A stretch of DNA of 64,000 nt from DATBIO01 sp036556965 (GTDB lineage Bacteria; Acidobacteriota; Vicinamibacteria; Fen-336). Below, in pieces: positions 37,630 to 46,920 of the stretch. The notes under the pieces are model-generated. The model did no database searches. It was not told where the DNA came from and worked only from the letters and a program-made list of their open reading frames with translations. Position 1 is the first letter of the stretch. Every line of letters starts with the position of its first letter. The stretch spans positions 1-64,000 of the forward strand of contig DATBIO010000241.1 of the NCBI GenBank assembly GCA_036556965.1, read 5' to 3'. The translations under genes and the position numbers were made by a program.

Positions 37630-38154
37630 ATGGCGGTCAAGGTGAAGCGGCTGACGCTGTGGCGGCGCGAGGACGGCAACCGTCCGGGCCTGCTGGCGGA
37701 GGCGCTGGGGCCCCTGGCCCAGGCCGGCGCCGACCTGAAGGTGGTGATGGGGTACCGCATCCCGGGCCGGGAGGACAGGGCCGTCATCGAGCTGGCGCCC
37801 GTGTCCAACCGGAAGCAGGAGGAGGCGGCGCGGGCGGGCCGGCTGGCCCCCGCCACCGCCATCCCCACGCTGCTGGTCGAGGGCGAGGACCGTCCCGCCC
37901 TCGGACACGGCCTGAGCCGTGCCCTGGCCGAGGCCGGCATCGACATCGCGTTCCTGGTGGCGCAGGTGGTGGGGGATCGCTACTGTGCGGTCTTCGGCTT
38001 CCCGGGCGAGGAGGACGCGCGGCGGGCGGAGGCCATCATCAAGAAGACGTCGGCCGCGCACGCGCGCGCCGCGCGTCCCGCACGCCGGCCCGCCCGCCGC
38101 GGCACGAGGAAGGCGGCGCGAGGCCGCCGCGCGAAGGCCCGCCGGCGTCGCTGA
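37630..38154 (+). CDS. tandem ACT-like protein with lysine/arginine-rich tail
   Basis: A 174-residue protein preceded by a good ribosome site (GAGAGGAGGG). Two ACT-like beta-alpha-beta-beta-alpha-beta units are seen: RLTLWRREDGNRPGLLAEAL with VVMGYRIPGREDRAVIELA, and GEDRPALGHGLSRALAEAGI with FLVAQVVGDRYCAVFGF. The last ~35 residues are almost purely Ala/Arg/Lys/Pro (ARPARRPARRGTRKAARGRR), histone H1-like in composition, suggesting nucleic-acid contact. A small-molecule-sensing, DNA- or RNA-associated regulator is inference. Confidence 0.7.
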   Translation: MAVKVKRLTLWRREDGNRPGLLAEALGPLAQAGADLKVVMGYRIPGREDRAVIELAPVSNRKQEEAARAGRLAPATAIPTLLVEGEDRPALGHGLSRALAEAGIDIAFLVAQVVGDRYCAVFGFPGEEDARRAEAIIKKTSAAHARAARPARRPARRGTRKAARGRRAKARRRR

Positions 38155-38167
38155 CCGGGCGGGGCCC

Positions 38168-38749
38168 CTAGCCCAGGCCGTTGTGCTTCTTGCGGATCAG
38201 CGACAGGAACTCCTCGCGCGTCTGCTGCTGGTCGCGGAACGCTCCCTTCATGCACGACGTGATGGCGACGGAGTTCTGCTTCTCCACCCCGCGCATGATC
38301 ATGCACAGGTGCATGGCCTCGATGACCACGCCCACGCCACGCGGCCCGAGCGTGTCCTGGATGGCCTCGGCGACCTGAACGGTCAGGCGCTCCTGCACCT
38401 GGAGGCGGCGCGCGAAGGCGTCCACCAGGCGCGGGATCTTGGACAGCCCCAGCACCTTGCCGTTGGGGATGTAGGCCACGTGGGCCTTGCCGAAGAAGGG
38501 CAGGAGGTGGTGCTCGCACAGCGAGAAGACGTCGATGTCCTTCACCACCACCATCTCGTCGTAGTCGACGGTGAAGAGCGCCTTGTTGAGCAGCTCGTCG
38601 ACGTCCTGCGCGTAGCCCTGGGTCAGGAAGCGGAAGGCCTTGTCCACGCGCTCCGGCGTCTTGACCAGCCCCTCGCGGTCGGGGTCCTCGCCCACCCCCG
38701 CGAGGAGGGCCCGGATGTGCGGCCGCAGGTCGAAGGAGTCGCTCCCCAC
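38168..38749 (-). CDS. folE: GTP cyclohydrolase I
   Basis: Zinc enzyme converting GTP to dihydroneopterin triphosphate for folate and pterins; 193 residues, normal length. Key stretches are [16 protein letters not shown], the zinc and active-site segment [40 protein letters not shown], and [18 protein letters not shown] with the second zinc cysteine. The start is GTG, two bases after the radical SAM gene stop, so the two genes are likely co-translated. The pairing hints that the radical SAM protein works in a pterin-related path, but such pairing is only suggestive. Confidence 0.95.
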   Translation of the reverse strand: MGSDSFDLRPHIRALLAGVGEDPDREGLVKTPERVDKAFRFLTQGYAQDVDELLNKALFTVDYDEMVVVKDIDVFSLCEHHLLPFFGKAHVAYIPNGKVLGLSKIPRLVDAFARRLQVQERLTVQVAEAIQDTLGPRGVGVVIEAMHLCMIMRGVEKQNSVAITSCMKGAFRDQQQTREEFLSLIRKKHNGLG

Positions 38750-38751
38750 GC

Positions 38752-39876
38752 TCAGCCCCGCGCCGGAAGGGCCACCGCCTTCGGCCGCAGCTCCAGCCGC
38801 GTGGGCACCTTGGTCACCGCGCAGGAGCGGCAGATCGGCTCGCCGCCGGCCTCGTCGTCCCAGGTGCGGCGGCGGTGCGCCTCCCGCAGGCGCTCGAAGT
38901 TGGGGCTGGCCCAGGCCTCCTTGATGCTCTTCATCAGCGGGTAGCCGGGCAGGCGCACCACCGGCCCCCCGTCGATCTCCAGCGTGAAGCCCTGGCAGCA
39001 GGGCATGGTGTGGCGCCCGTCCCAGGTCACCACCATGCGGCGGAAGGGATCCGGGCACTGGAACTCGGAGGCGTCCATCTGCCGCCAGTGCGCGGCCTTC
39101 CAGTGGTGCTCGGTGCCGGCGGGGAAGTAGCACTCGCTGATCGACATCCAGTCCACGCCGATCTTCCCGCGCCAGAACTCCTCCATGCGCCCGCTGTCCA
39201 CCGCCTCCGCGTTCACGTGCGTGCGCACCACGGAGGCGCGGATGCGGCAGTCGGGCGCGCCCTTGCCCTCCGCGCGCGCGCGCACCGCCGAGCGCACGGA
39301 GTTCAGGAGGATCTCCCAGCTGCCGCCCACGCGCTGCTTGTGGTAGCTGTCGGGGTCGCAGGCGTCCACGGAGAACATCAGGTCCGTGATGCCCGCCTCC
39401 ACCATGTGGGCGAACAGGTCGGGGTTCTTGCGCGCGCCCCCGTTGCCGTTGGTGTTCATCATGATGTCGGGGAAGCCCAGGCCCGAGGCCTCGCGCACGA
39501 AGGACACGATGCGCGGGTGCAGGGAGGGCTCGCCGCGGTAGTTGAGCTTGAGCGAGCTGACGCCGGCGTCCGCGCACTGCTGGAGGAGGCGCCCGTAGAG
39601 GACGGGGTCCATGTAGCCCCGCTGGTAGGTGTAGGCGTCGAAGCCCTGGGTGCGGATGTGCTCGTGCGTCCAGATCTGGCAGAAGCCCTGGGGGTCCTCC
39701 TCCGAGCTGCCGCAGCGCAGGTCGCACACCGCGACCGACTCGAGGTCCACGTGCACCGGGTGGTCGGCGGGGTCGAGAAGGGCCTCGCGCCGGTCCCACT
39801 CGCGGCGGTACTCGTCGTAGCGCTGGGAGCGGCTGGGGAGGCTCCCGAGGACGCGGAAGGTCGGGTCTTTGCTCAT
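38752..39876 (-). CDS. radical SAM/SPASM-like protein with unusual cluster spacing
   Basis: A 374-residue protein. A radical SAM barrel is indicated by [37 protein letters not shown] (GEPxLHP), MMNTNGNG and DLMFSVDA. The C-terminal part carries cysteines (MPCCQGF; CRSC) like a SPASM domain for extra Fe-S clusters. The cluster cysteines appear as C51-x3-C55, with the next cysteine at C66 (x10) rather than the usual CxxxCxxC. It is related to radical SAM proteins found in polysaccharide or natural-product loci. Upstream of and coupled to folE. Substrate unknown. Confidence 0.8.
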   Translation of the reverse strand: MSKDPTFRVLGSLPSRSQRYDEYRREWDRREALLDPADHPVHVDLESVAVCDLRCGSSEEDPQGFCQIWTHEHIRTQGFDAYTYQRGYMDPVLYGRLLQQCADAGVSSLKLNYRGEPSLHPRIVSFVREASGLGFPDIMMNTNGNGGARKNPDLFAHMVEAGITDLMFSVDACDPDSYHKQRVGGSWEILLNSVRSAVRARAEGKGAPDCRIRASVVRTHVNAEAVDSGRMEEFWRGKIGVDWMSISECYFPAGTEHHWKAAHWRQMDASEFQCPDPFRRMVVTWDGRHTMPCCQGFTLEIDGGPVVRLPGYPLMKSIKEAWASPNFERLREAHRRRTWDDEAGGEPICRSCAVTKVPTRLELRPKAVALPARG

Positions 39877-39982
39877 CGCTCCTGCTTCACCAAACCGCGA
39901 GTGTAGCAAGGCGGTGCGGCCGGCCGGTAGCCGGTGGGCCCCTCCTCGGCGGGTGCTATGATGCCGGGGCCCGCAGGGCTGC

Positions 39983-42109
39983 ATGGACCAACCCGACCGG
40001 CTCGGTAAGTACCAGATCATCTCCAAGATCGGCCAGGGGGCCATGGGCGAGGTGTTCAAGGCCCTCGACCCCTTCTTCAACCGCCACGTCGCCATCAAGA
40101 CCATGCCCTCCGGCCTGGAGGACGACGAGCTGCGCAAGCGGTTCGTGCGCGAGGCCCAGTCCGCGGCCGTGCTCAGCCACCCCAACATCGTCACCGTCTA
40201 CGACTTCGGCGAGGAGCAGGGCCGCATCTTCATGGCCATGGAGCTGCTCGACGGCCAGGACCTCAAGGACGCCATCGCGCGCGGGGTGGCCCTGAGCCTC
40301 GAGCAGAAGATCACCATCATGGAGGAGATCGCGGAAGGGCTGGCCTTCGCCCACTCCCGCGCCATCGTCCACCGCGACCTCAAGCCCGCCAACATCCACC
40401 TCCTGCCCAACGGCACGGTGAAGATCATGGACTTCGGGCTGGCCCGCCTGGCCTCCTCGGACATGACGCGGGTGGGCACCGTGATGGGCACGCCCAACTA
40501 CATGTCGCCGGAGCAGGTCCAGGGGGAGAAGGCGGACGTGCGGTCGGACGTCTTCTCCCTGGGCGCCGTGTTCTACGAGCTGCTCTCGGGCAAGAAGCCG
40601 TTCGAGGCCCCCTCCCTGCACGCCATCCTCTTCCAGGTCATGCAGAAGGAGCCGGAGCCGCTGGAGACGATCAAGCCCGAGCTGCCCGCGGCCGTCTGCG
40701 ACATCGTGGTGAAGGCCCTGTCCAAGGACCCGAACCGCCGCTACCAGGACGCGGGCGAGCTGCGCGACGCCATCCACGAGGTGCGCACGTTCCTGTTCCC
40801 CAAGGACCGGGGGCGGCTGGGATCGGGGCCGTTGCGCCGTCCCACCGACACCGGGGCCCATTCGCGGGCGGCCGCCATCGCCGCCGCCTCCACGCCGCCT
40901 CCGCCCGTGTCGGTGTCGCCGGCGGGCCGCGTGGAGGGAGCGGTGGCGCTGGCCCCGGACCCGGCGGCGCCCGGCTCCACGCTCAAGCCGCAGAACCCCC
41001 CCACGCTCTCCGGCTTCTCGCAGACGCAGGTGGGCATCGGCGCGGAGCAGGCGGGGCGCAGGCGCCTCGCGCTGTACGCCGGGGGGGCGCTCGTGGCCGC
41101 CGCCGTGGCGGGCGCCACCTGGCTGTCCATGCGCGAGCAGGCCGCGCCGCCGGCGCCGGAGGTGACCGCGCCCGCCGCCGCCGTCCCCGCCCCTCCCGCC
41201 GTGGACCAGCGCGCCGCCTGGCTCGCCGCGGCGCAGCAGGCCCTGCGGGAGCGGAGGTACGCGGAGGGGGTGTCGGAGGCGGAGAAGGTGCTGGCGGTGG
41301 ACCCCGCCAACGTGGCCGCCACCGACGTGGCCCGCCTGGCGCGCCAGGGCCTCGCCGACGTGGAGCGGGCGGTGGCGGACGTGCGCCGCGCCCTCGCCTC
41401 CGGCGACACGCGCGCGGCCTCGCGCGGCCTGTCGCGCCTTCTCGCCCTGGACCCCGAAAACGCGGCGGTGGCCGAGTTCACGGCCCGCCTGAACAGCAGC
41501 TTCCGCACCGAGGCCCAGCAGGCGCGCGCGGCGTCGCAGCGGGCGGAGAAGGCGGCGCGGGACGCCGCCGCCGGCGCCCTGCCCGAGTTCGGCGCCGCCG
41601 CCACCGCGGCCGCCGACGCAGACGCCCTCTTCAAGCGCGAGGAGTACGCGGCGGCGGCGCGCCGCTACGGAGCGGCGGCGGAGGGATTCGCCCGCGCGCG
41701 CGCATCCGCGGAGAGCGCGGCGGCGGCCGCCGCGGCCGCCGCGGCCGCGGCCGCGGCCGCGACGCTGCCGCCGGCCCCCGCGCCCACCCCCGCGGCCGAC
41801 CCGCGCTCCGCCGACGACGCCGCCATCCGTGCGGTGGTGGCCACCTACGCGCAGGCGCTGAAGACGCGCGACCTCGCGCTCTTCAAGAGCGTGAAGCCCG
41901 GCGTCACCGGCGCCGAGGAGCGCGCGCTGCGCCGCTCCGAGGCGGAGGACGTGGGCGTGAGCGTCGCGTCCATCGGCTTCAGCGGCGACCGCGCCCGGGT
42001 GCGCGTGACCCGCCGTGAGGTCAAGGACGGCAAGACCTCCCAGTCCCAGCAGACCCTGCTCCTCGTGAAGCAGGGCGCGAGCTGGGTGATCCAGCAGATC
42101 ACCCGCTAG
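39983..42109 (+). CDS. Ser/Thr protein kinase with membrane span and NTF2-like C-terminal domain
   Basis: A 708-residue Hanks-type kinase. Residues 10-270: GQGAMGEVFKA loop, K39, HRDLKPAN (D132), DFG (D150), activation segment MGTPNYMSPEQ. A Pro/Ala-rich region leads to one membrane span (~362-385). The outer part has a helical repeat domain (AAQQALRERRYAEGVSEAEK; TPR-like) and an uninterrupted 13-alanine run (GC-only, 41718-41759), then an NTF2/SnoaL-like domain (AIRAVVATYAQALKTRDLAL to ASWVIQQITR). Signals received outside are presumably passed to the kinase domain inside. Stands alone, divergent from the radical SAM gene. Confidence 0.92.
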   Translation: MDQPDRLGKYQIISKIGQGAMGEVFKALDPFFNRHVAIKTMPSGLEDDELRKRFVREAQSAAVLSHPNIVTVYDFGEEQGRIFMAMELLDGQDLKDAIARGVALSLEQKITIMEEIAEGLAFAHSRAIVHRDLKPANIHLLPNGTVKIMDFGLARLASSDMTRVGTVMGTPNYMSPEQVQGEKADVRSDVFSLGAVFYELLSGKKPFEAPSLHAILFQVMQKEPEPLETIKPELPAAVCDIVVKALSKDPNRRYQDAGELRDAIHEVRTFLFPKDRGRLGSGPLRRPTDTGAHSRAAAIAAASTPPPPVSVSPAGRVEGAVALAPDPAAPGSTLKPQNPPTLSGFSQTQVGIGAEQAGRRRLALYAGGALVAAAVAGATWLSMREQAAPPAPEVTAPAAAVPAPPAVDQRAAWLAAAQQALRERRYAEGVSEAEKVLAVDPANVAATDVARLARQGLADVERAVADVRRALASGDTRAASRGLSRLLALDPENAAVAEFTARLNSSFRTEAQQARAASQRAEKAARDAAAGALPEFGAAATAAADADALFKREEYAAAARRYGAAAEGFARARASAESAAAAAAAAAAAAAAATLPPAPAPTPAADPRSADDAAIRAVVATYAQALKTRDLALFKSVKPGVTGAEERALRRSEAEDVGVSVASIGFSGDRARVRVTRREVKDGKTSQSQQTLLLVKQGASWVIQQITR

Positions 42110-42232
42110 ACCGGGCCCACCGCCGAGCGCGGCAGCGGGGGAGTCTCCGCCTCCCGGCCTGTCGTGCGGCGGCTTCCGCTCCTCCGGACCTCGTGCGGCC
42201 CCTCCTTCGCGGATCCTCCACTCGTTCACCCC

Positions 42233-44662
42233 GTGAGTGGTCCCACGTTGAGCCAGCCCCTGGTCCTGCGCCGCGACGAGGCGCTCTCTCCCGAGCGCGG
42301 CCTCCTGGCCGTCCTCAAGGCCTTCGAGATCGAGAAGACGCTCGGCGAGGAGCCGGTGCTCGCCGCCCTCCGCCGCTTCCCGCCCGAGCCCGCGCAGCAC
42401 GCGGACTTCCCGGAGGAGCTCCACCCGCGCCTGCGCGCGGCCCTCCGTGCGCGCGGCGTGGAGCGGCTCTACACGCACCAGCGCGAGGCCTACGACGCCG
42501 CGCGGCGCGGCGAGAACGTGGTGGTGGTGACGCCCACGGCCTCCGGCAAGACGCTCTGCTACACGCTGCCCGTCCTCGATCGCATCCTGGGCGAACCGGA
42601 CGCGCGCGCCCTCTTCCTCTTTCCGACCAAGGCCCTCTCCCAGGACCAGCTGGCGGGCCTGCACGCCACGGTGGAGGAGCTGGGGGCGGACATCGGCACC
42701 TTCACCTACGACGGCGACACCCCCCAGGACGCGCGCAAGGCCATCCGCGCGCGCGCCCACGTGGTCATCACCAACCCGGACATGCTCCACAAGGGCGTGC
42801 TGCCCCACCACACGAAGTGGGCGAGGCTCTTCGAGAACCTGCGCTACGTGGTGGTGGACGAGCTGCACGGCTACCGCGGCGTCTACGGCTCGCACGTGGC
42901 CAACGTCTTCCGCCGCCTCCACCGCCTGTGCCGCTTCTACGGCTCCGCCCCCCAGTTCCTCTGCTCGTCCGCCACCATCGGCAACCCGCGCGAGCTGGCC
43001 GAGGCCCTGACCGGCCGCCCCATGCGCCTCGTCGACCGCAGCGGCGCCCCCCGCGGCGAGCGGTTCTTCGCCCTCTACAACCCGCCGGTGGTGAACCGCC
43101 AGCTCGGCATCCGGCGCTCCGCCCTCAACTGCGCGCGCGACGTGGCCCTCTCCTTCCTGGGCAAGGGTCTGCAGACCATCGTCTTCGCCCCCTCGCGCCT
43201 GTCCACCGAGGTGCTGGTCAGCTACCTGAAGGAGGCCCTCGAGCGCCGGCCCGGCGCGGAGGGCGTCATCCGCGGCTACCGCGGCGGCTACCTGCCGCTG
43301 AAACGGCGCGAGATCGAGCGCGGGCTGCGCGACGGCAGCGTGCTGGGGGTGGTCTCCACCAACGCCCTCGAGCTGGGCGTGGACATCGGCAGCCTGGACG
43401 CCGCGGTGCTGCTCGGCTACCCGGGCAGCGTGGCCTCCACCTGGCAGCAGGCGGGGCGTGCCGGCCGCCGCCAGGGGGCCTCCGCCGCCGTGCTGGTGGC
43501 GAACTCGACCCCCCTGAACCAGTTCCTCGCGCGCAACCCCGAGTACTTCTTCGACGCGCCCGTCGAGCAGGGCCGGCTCAACGCCGACAACCTGCAGATC
43601 CTCCTGAGCCACGTCAAGTGCGCGGCTTTCGAGCTGCCCTTCGCCGACGACGAGCACGCGCTCTACGGCACGCGCGAGGACCTGGGCGAGGTGCTGCGTT
43701 TCCTGGAGGAGGAGCGGCTCCTGCACCGCTCGGGCGGGCGCTGGCACTGGACCTCCGAGAGCTATCCCGCGGACGCGGTCAGCCTGCGCAGCGTCTCCTC
43801 CGACAACTTCGTGGTGCAGGACGTGACCTCCGACCCGTGCGTGGTGGCGGAGGTGGACTTCGACAGCGCGCCCTCCACCCTGCACGAGAAGGCCGTCTAC
43901 ATCCTGGAGGGCCGCACCTACTTCGTGGAGCGCTACGACCACGAGCAGCGGCGCGCCCACGTGCGCGAGGCGGAGGTGGACTACTACACCGACGCCATCA
44001 CCCACTCCAAGGTGCGCATCCTGGAGACCTTCGACGAGCGGCCCGCGCGCGCCGCGCGGCGCAGCCACGGCGAGGTGCACGTCTCCTCGCAGGTGGTGGG
44101 CTTCAAGAAGATCAAGTTCCACACGGGCGAGAACGTGGGCGCGGGCGAGCTGCAGATGCCGGAGAGCCAGATGCACACCACCGCCTACTGGCTGACGGTG
44201 CCGCGCGCGGTCATGGCCGCCCTGCCCTACGGGAGCGAGGATCGGCGCGACGGCGTGGTCGCCCTCGCGCACGCGCTGGGCCAGCTGGCCGCCCTCTTCC
44301 TGATGTGCGACCGGCGCGACCTGGGCCTGGCCCTGGGCGAGGGCGGCACCGCCCAGCACGCGGCGCGCCCCTCGCGCGGGCCCGGCGGCCCCGGCGACCG
44401 CTCCCTCTCCCTCGAATACGAGCCGCAGGTCTTCCTCTACGACGGCTACCCGGGCGGCATCGGCCTCTCCGAGCCGCTCTTCCGGCTGCACGAGCGGCTG
44501 CTGGGCGAGAGCCGCGCGCTGATCGCCGCCTGTCCCTGCGCGGAGGGCTGCCCGTCGTGCGTGGGCCCCCCGGGCGAGGTCGGCCGCCGGGGCAAGGAGG
44601 TGGCCCTGGCCCTGCTCGACCGGCTGCACGGGCCGGCCCTCGAGGAGGCGGCGCCGGAGTGA
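42233..44662 (+). CDS. mrfA: MrfA/YprA-type DEAD-like helicase with DUF1998
   Basis: An 809-residue superfamily 2 helicase. Motif I PTASGKT, motif II DELHGYRG (DELH variant), SSATIGN (III), then VVSTNALELGVDIGSLDAAV and QQAGRAGRR (VI). The C-terminal DUF1998 region has DGYPGGIGLSE and a four-cysteine metal site CPCAEGCPSC. MrfA of Bacillus subtilis is a 3'-5' DNA helicase acting with the nuclease MrfB in repair of mitomycin C lesions. Here the MrfB-like gene lies one gene downstream. The start is GTG 42233 (TTG 42248 is an alternative); no clear ribosome site. Confidence 0.9.
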   Translation: MSGPTLSQPLVLRRDEALSPERGLLAVLKAFEIEKTLGEEPVLAALRRFPPEPAQHADFPEELHPRLRAALRARGVERLYTHQREAYDAARRGENVVVVTPTASGKTLCYTLPVLDRILGEPDARALFLFPTKALSQDQLAGLHATVEELGADIGTFTYDGDTPQDARKAIRARAHVVITNPDMLHKGVLPHHTKWARLFENLRYVVVDELHGYRGVYGSHVANVFRRLHRLCRFYGSAPQFLCSSATIGNPRELAEALTGRPMRLVDRSGAPRGERFFALYNPPVVNRQLGIRRSALNCARDVALSFLGKGLQTIVFAPSRLSTEVLVSYLKEALERRPGAEGVIRGYRGGYLPLKRREIERGLRDGSVLGVVSTNALELGVDIGSLDAAVLLGYPGSVASTWQQAGRAGRRQGASAAVLVANSTPLNQFLARNPEYFFDAPVEQGRLNADNLQILLSHVKCAAFELPFADDEHALYGTREDLGEVLRFLEEERLLHRSGGRWHWTSESYPADAVSLRSVSSDNFVVQDVTSDPCVVAEVDFDSAPSTLHEKAVYILEGRTYFVERYDHEQRRAHVREAEVDYYTDAITHSKVRILETFDERPARAARRSHGEVHVSSQVVGFKKIKFHTGENVGAGELQMPESQMHTTAYWLTVPRAVMAALPYGSEDRRDGVVALAHALGQLAALFLMCDRRDLGLALGEGGTAQHAARPSRGPGGPGDRSLSLEYEPQVFLYDGYPGGIGLSEPLFRLHERLLGESRALIAACPCAEGCPSCVGPPGEVGRRGKEVALALLDRLHGPALEEAAPE

Positions 44663-45555
44663 AGGCGCGCCTCCTGCCCGCCCTGGCCGCCCTCGCCCTG
44701 GGCGCCGCCGCCTCCGGCGCCCCCGCGCGGCCGCCGGTGCGGGCGGTGGTGCTCGGCATCGCGCAGGACGGCGGCGTGCCCCACATCGGCTGCGGCCAGG
44801 AGCTGTGCCGGCGCGCGCGGCGCTATCCCGCGCACGGCGAGCGCGTGGCCGCCCTCGGCCTCGTCGACGAGGCGGCGGGGAAGCGGTTCCTGGTGGAGGC
44901 CACCCCCGACCTGCCCGCGCAGGCCGACGCGCTGGGCGGACTCGACGGCATCCTGGTCACCCACGCCCACATCGGCCACTACACCGGGCTCATGTACCTC
45001 GGCCGCGAGGCGCGGGGCGCCCGTGACGTGCCGGTGTGGGCCACCCCGCGCATGGCCGCCTTCCTGCGCGCCAACGCGCCCTGGAGCCAGCTGGTGGCCC
45101 TGGGCAACCTCTCCCTGCGCGAGGTCGAGCCCGGCCGCGAGGTCGTGCTCTCGCCCGGCCTGCGCGTGACCGCGCTGCGCGTGCCCCACCGCGACGAGCT
45201 GAGCGACACGGTGGCCTTCCGCGTCCGCGGGCCGTCCCGCGCCCTGCTCTTCCTGCCCGACGTGGACAAGTGGGAGACGTGGGACCGCCGACTGGAGGAC
45301 GAGGTGGCGGCGGTGGACCACGCGCTCCTGGACGGCACCTTCTTCGCCGCGGACGAGATCCCCGGCCGCTCCCAGGCCGACATCCCGCACCCGCTGGTGC
45401 CGGAGACGATGGCCCTCCTGGGGGGGGGCCGCGGGCGCGTGCTCTTCATCCACCTCAACCACACCAACCGCCTGCTCTGGGACGCGACCGCCCGCCGCTC
45501 TCTCGTGCGGCGCGGCTTCGGGGTCGCGCGCGAGGGCCAGGAGATCGCGCTCTGA
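44659..45555 (+). CDS. exported metallo-beta-lactamase-fold hydrolase, PqqB-like
   Basis: A 298-residue MBL-fold protein with a signal peptide (LLPALAALALGAAASGA). The segment VVLGIAQDGGVPHIGCGQEL is shared with PqqB-like proteins, and VTHAHIGHYTGLMYLG is the metal motif, with G where the canonical HxHxDH has D. Further ligands are expected in VPHRDELSDTVAF and LFLPDVDKWE, and HLNHTNRLLWD closes the site. Export makes a DNA-repair role unlikely, although it lies between the helicase and nuclease genes with GTGA and CTGA junctions. Substrate unknown. Confidence 0.85.
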   Translation: MKARLLPALAALALGAAASGAPARPPVRAVVLGIAQDGGVPHIGCGQELCRRARRYPAHGERVAALGLVDEAAGKRFLVEATPDLPAQADALGGLDGILVTHAHIGHYTGLMYLGREARGARDVPVWATPRMAAFLRANAPWSQLVALGNLSLREVEPGREVVLSPGLRVTALRVPHRDELSDTVAFRVRGPSRALLFLPDVDKWETWDRRLEDEVAAVDHALLDGTFFAADEIPGRSQADIPHPLVPETMALLGGGRGRVLFIHLNHTNRLLWDATARRSLVRRGFGVAREGQEIAL

Positions 45556-46883
45556 GCAGCGCCACCTGGGACCGGCTGCAGCGGCTGCGCCGGCCGGGCC
45601 CGCCGCCCGAGCTGCCGCGGCTGGAGGAGTCGCTCCTGGGCAGCCGTCACGACGAGCTTCCCCTGAAGGAGCGCCTGCAGCGGTTGATGGCGGCGGCGGG
45701 GGCGAGCCGCGCGCGGCCCCCGGCCGCCGTGCGCCAGCCGCGGCTGGAGGAGCTGCTGCAGGGTCGCCGCGCGGAGAACCCGCGCGGCGAGTTCTTCGTG
45801 GTGGAGCAGGACCTGCCCGCGGACACGCTGCACGGTGACGTCAGCCTGAGCCGCTTCGGCGTGCTGTCGCCCTCGACGGTGGCCGTGCTCTCGGGCGAGG
45901 CCGCCCTGGGCGCCTTCGACCTGAGGCGCGCGGTCTTCCTCGACACCGAGACCACGGGGCTGGCGGGGGGCACGGGCACCGCCGCCTTCCTGGTGGGCCT
46001 GGGCTGGCTCGAGGGCGGCCGCTTCCGCGTGCGCCAGTACCTCATGCGCGACTACCACGAGGAGGCGGCGCTGCTGCACGCGCTGGCCGCCGACCTGCAT
46101 CGGTTCTGTCACCTCGTCACCTTCAACGGCCGCACCTTCGACCTCCCCCTGCTGGAGGCGCGCTTCCGCCTCAACCGCGAGCCGTGGCCGCTCGCCTCCT
46201 GCCTGCACCTCGACCTGCTCCCGCCGGCGCGGCGCTTGTGGCGCGCCCGCCTCATGTCTTGCCGCCTGCAGTCGCTGGAGACCGACCTCCTGCGCCTGCG
46301 CCGGCACGGCGACGTGGGGGGGGAGGAGATCCCGCGCATCTACTTCGACTTCGTGCGCCGCCGGGACGGGCGCGCGCTGGTCAAGGTGCTCGACCACAAC
46401 CGCCTGGACGTGGTCTCGCTGGCTGCCCTCTCCATCCTGGCCTGCCAGTGGGTGGACGGGGGCTGGGCGGAGGACCCGCTGGACGTGTACTGCCTGGCCC
46501 GCGTCTACGAGCGCGCGCGCCTGTTCGAGCGCTCGGACGCCGAGTACCGCCGCGCGGCCGACGGGCCCAGCCCCGTGCGCGTGCCCGCGCTGCTGCGCCT
46601 GGCCGCGCGCGCGCGGCGCCGCGGCGACCACGCCGAGGCGGCGCGCCTGTGGGAGCACGCCGCGGACGAGGGCGACTGGCGCGCCCTGCGCGCCCTGGCC
46701 ATCCACCACGAGCGGCGCGGGCGCAACCCGCTCTCCGCGCTGCGCGCGGTGGAGCGCGCCCTGGAGCGGCTGTGGGAAGAGGGCCGCCCGCCGGCGGGGA
46801 AGGCGGCGGTGGAGCTGCTGCAGCGCCGCGCGCGCCTGCGCGCCCGCATGGTGGAGCCGGGGCCGGGCGGCCGCGCCTCCTGA
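45552..46883 (+). CDS. mrfB: MrfB/YprB-type RNase H-like exonuclease with TPR-like tail; CTG start proposed
   Basis: A 443-residue DEDD-family nuclease. The acidic residues are seen in AVFLDTETTGLAGGTGTAAF (DxE), VTFNGRTFDLPLLEARF and DHNRLDVVSLAAL. C-terminal helical repeats (VYCLARVYERARLFERSDAE, onwards) resemble TPR. The frame has no ATG, GTG or TTG before TTG 45684, which would cut off the YprB-like N-terminus PLKERLQRLM. CTG 45552 overlaps the upstream stop as CTGA and has AGGAG 8 bases before it, so I take CTG as the start. Expected partner: the helicase at 42233. Confidence 0.85.
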   Translation: MSSATWDRLQRLRRPGPPPELPRLEESLLGSRHDELPLKERLQRLMAAAGASRARPPAAVRQPRLEELLQGRRAENPRGEFFVVEQDLPADTLHGDVSLSRFGVLSPSTVAVLSGEAALGAFDLRRAVFLDTETTGLAGGTGTAAFLVGLGWLEGGRFRVRQYLMRDYHEEAALLHALAADLHRFCHLVTFNGRTFDLPLLEARFRLNREPWPLASCLHLDLLPPARRLWRARLMSCRLQSLETDLLRLRRHGDVGGEEIPRIYFDFVRRRDGRALVKVLDHNRLDVVSLAALSILACQWVDGGWAEDPLDVYCLARVYERARLFERSDAEYRRAADGPSPVRVPALLRLAARARRRGDHAEAARLWEHAADEGDWRALRALAIHHERRGRNPLSALRAVERALERLWEEGRPPAGKAAVELLQRRARLRARMVEPGPGGRAS

Positions 46884-46920
46884 CAAGCCCCCCTCGGAAC
46901 GGGGTAGACTCGCGCGCTTG

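Noticed and set aside
41700..41770. Short repeats suggestive of a CRISPR or tandem repeat array
   Set aside because: They are alanine codons within the kinase gene; there are no unique spacers.
42110..42232. Terminator or extra gene between kinase and helicase
   Set aside because: Only weak, overlapping GC palindromes are present and no T-run or convincing frame; nothing could be supported.
39956..44629. Very long minus-strand open frame (over 1550 codons) opposite the kinase and helicase genes
   Set aside because: It is antisense to two genes with unmistakable motifs, is rich in Arg/Gly/His/Val as expected for the complement of GC-biased codons, and matches no family.
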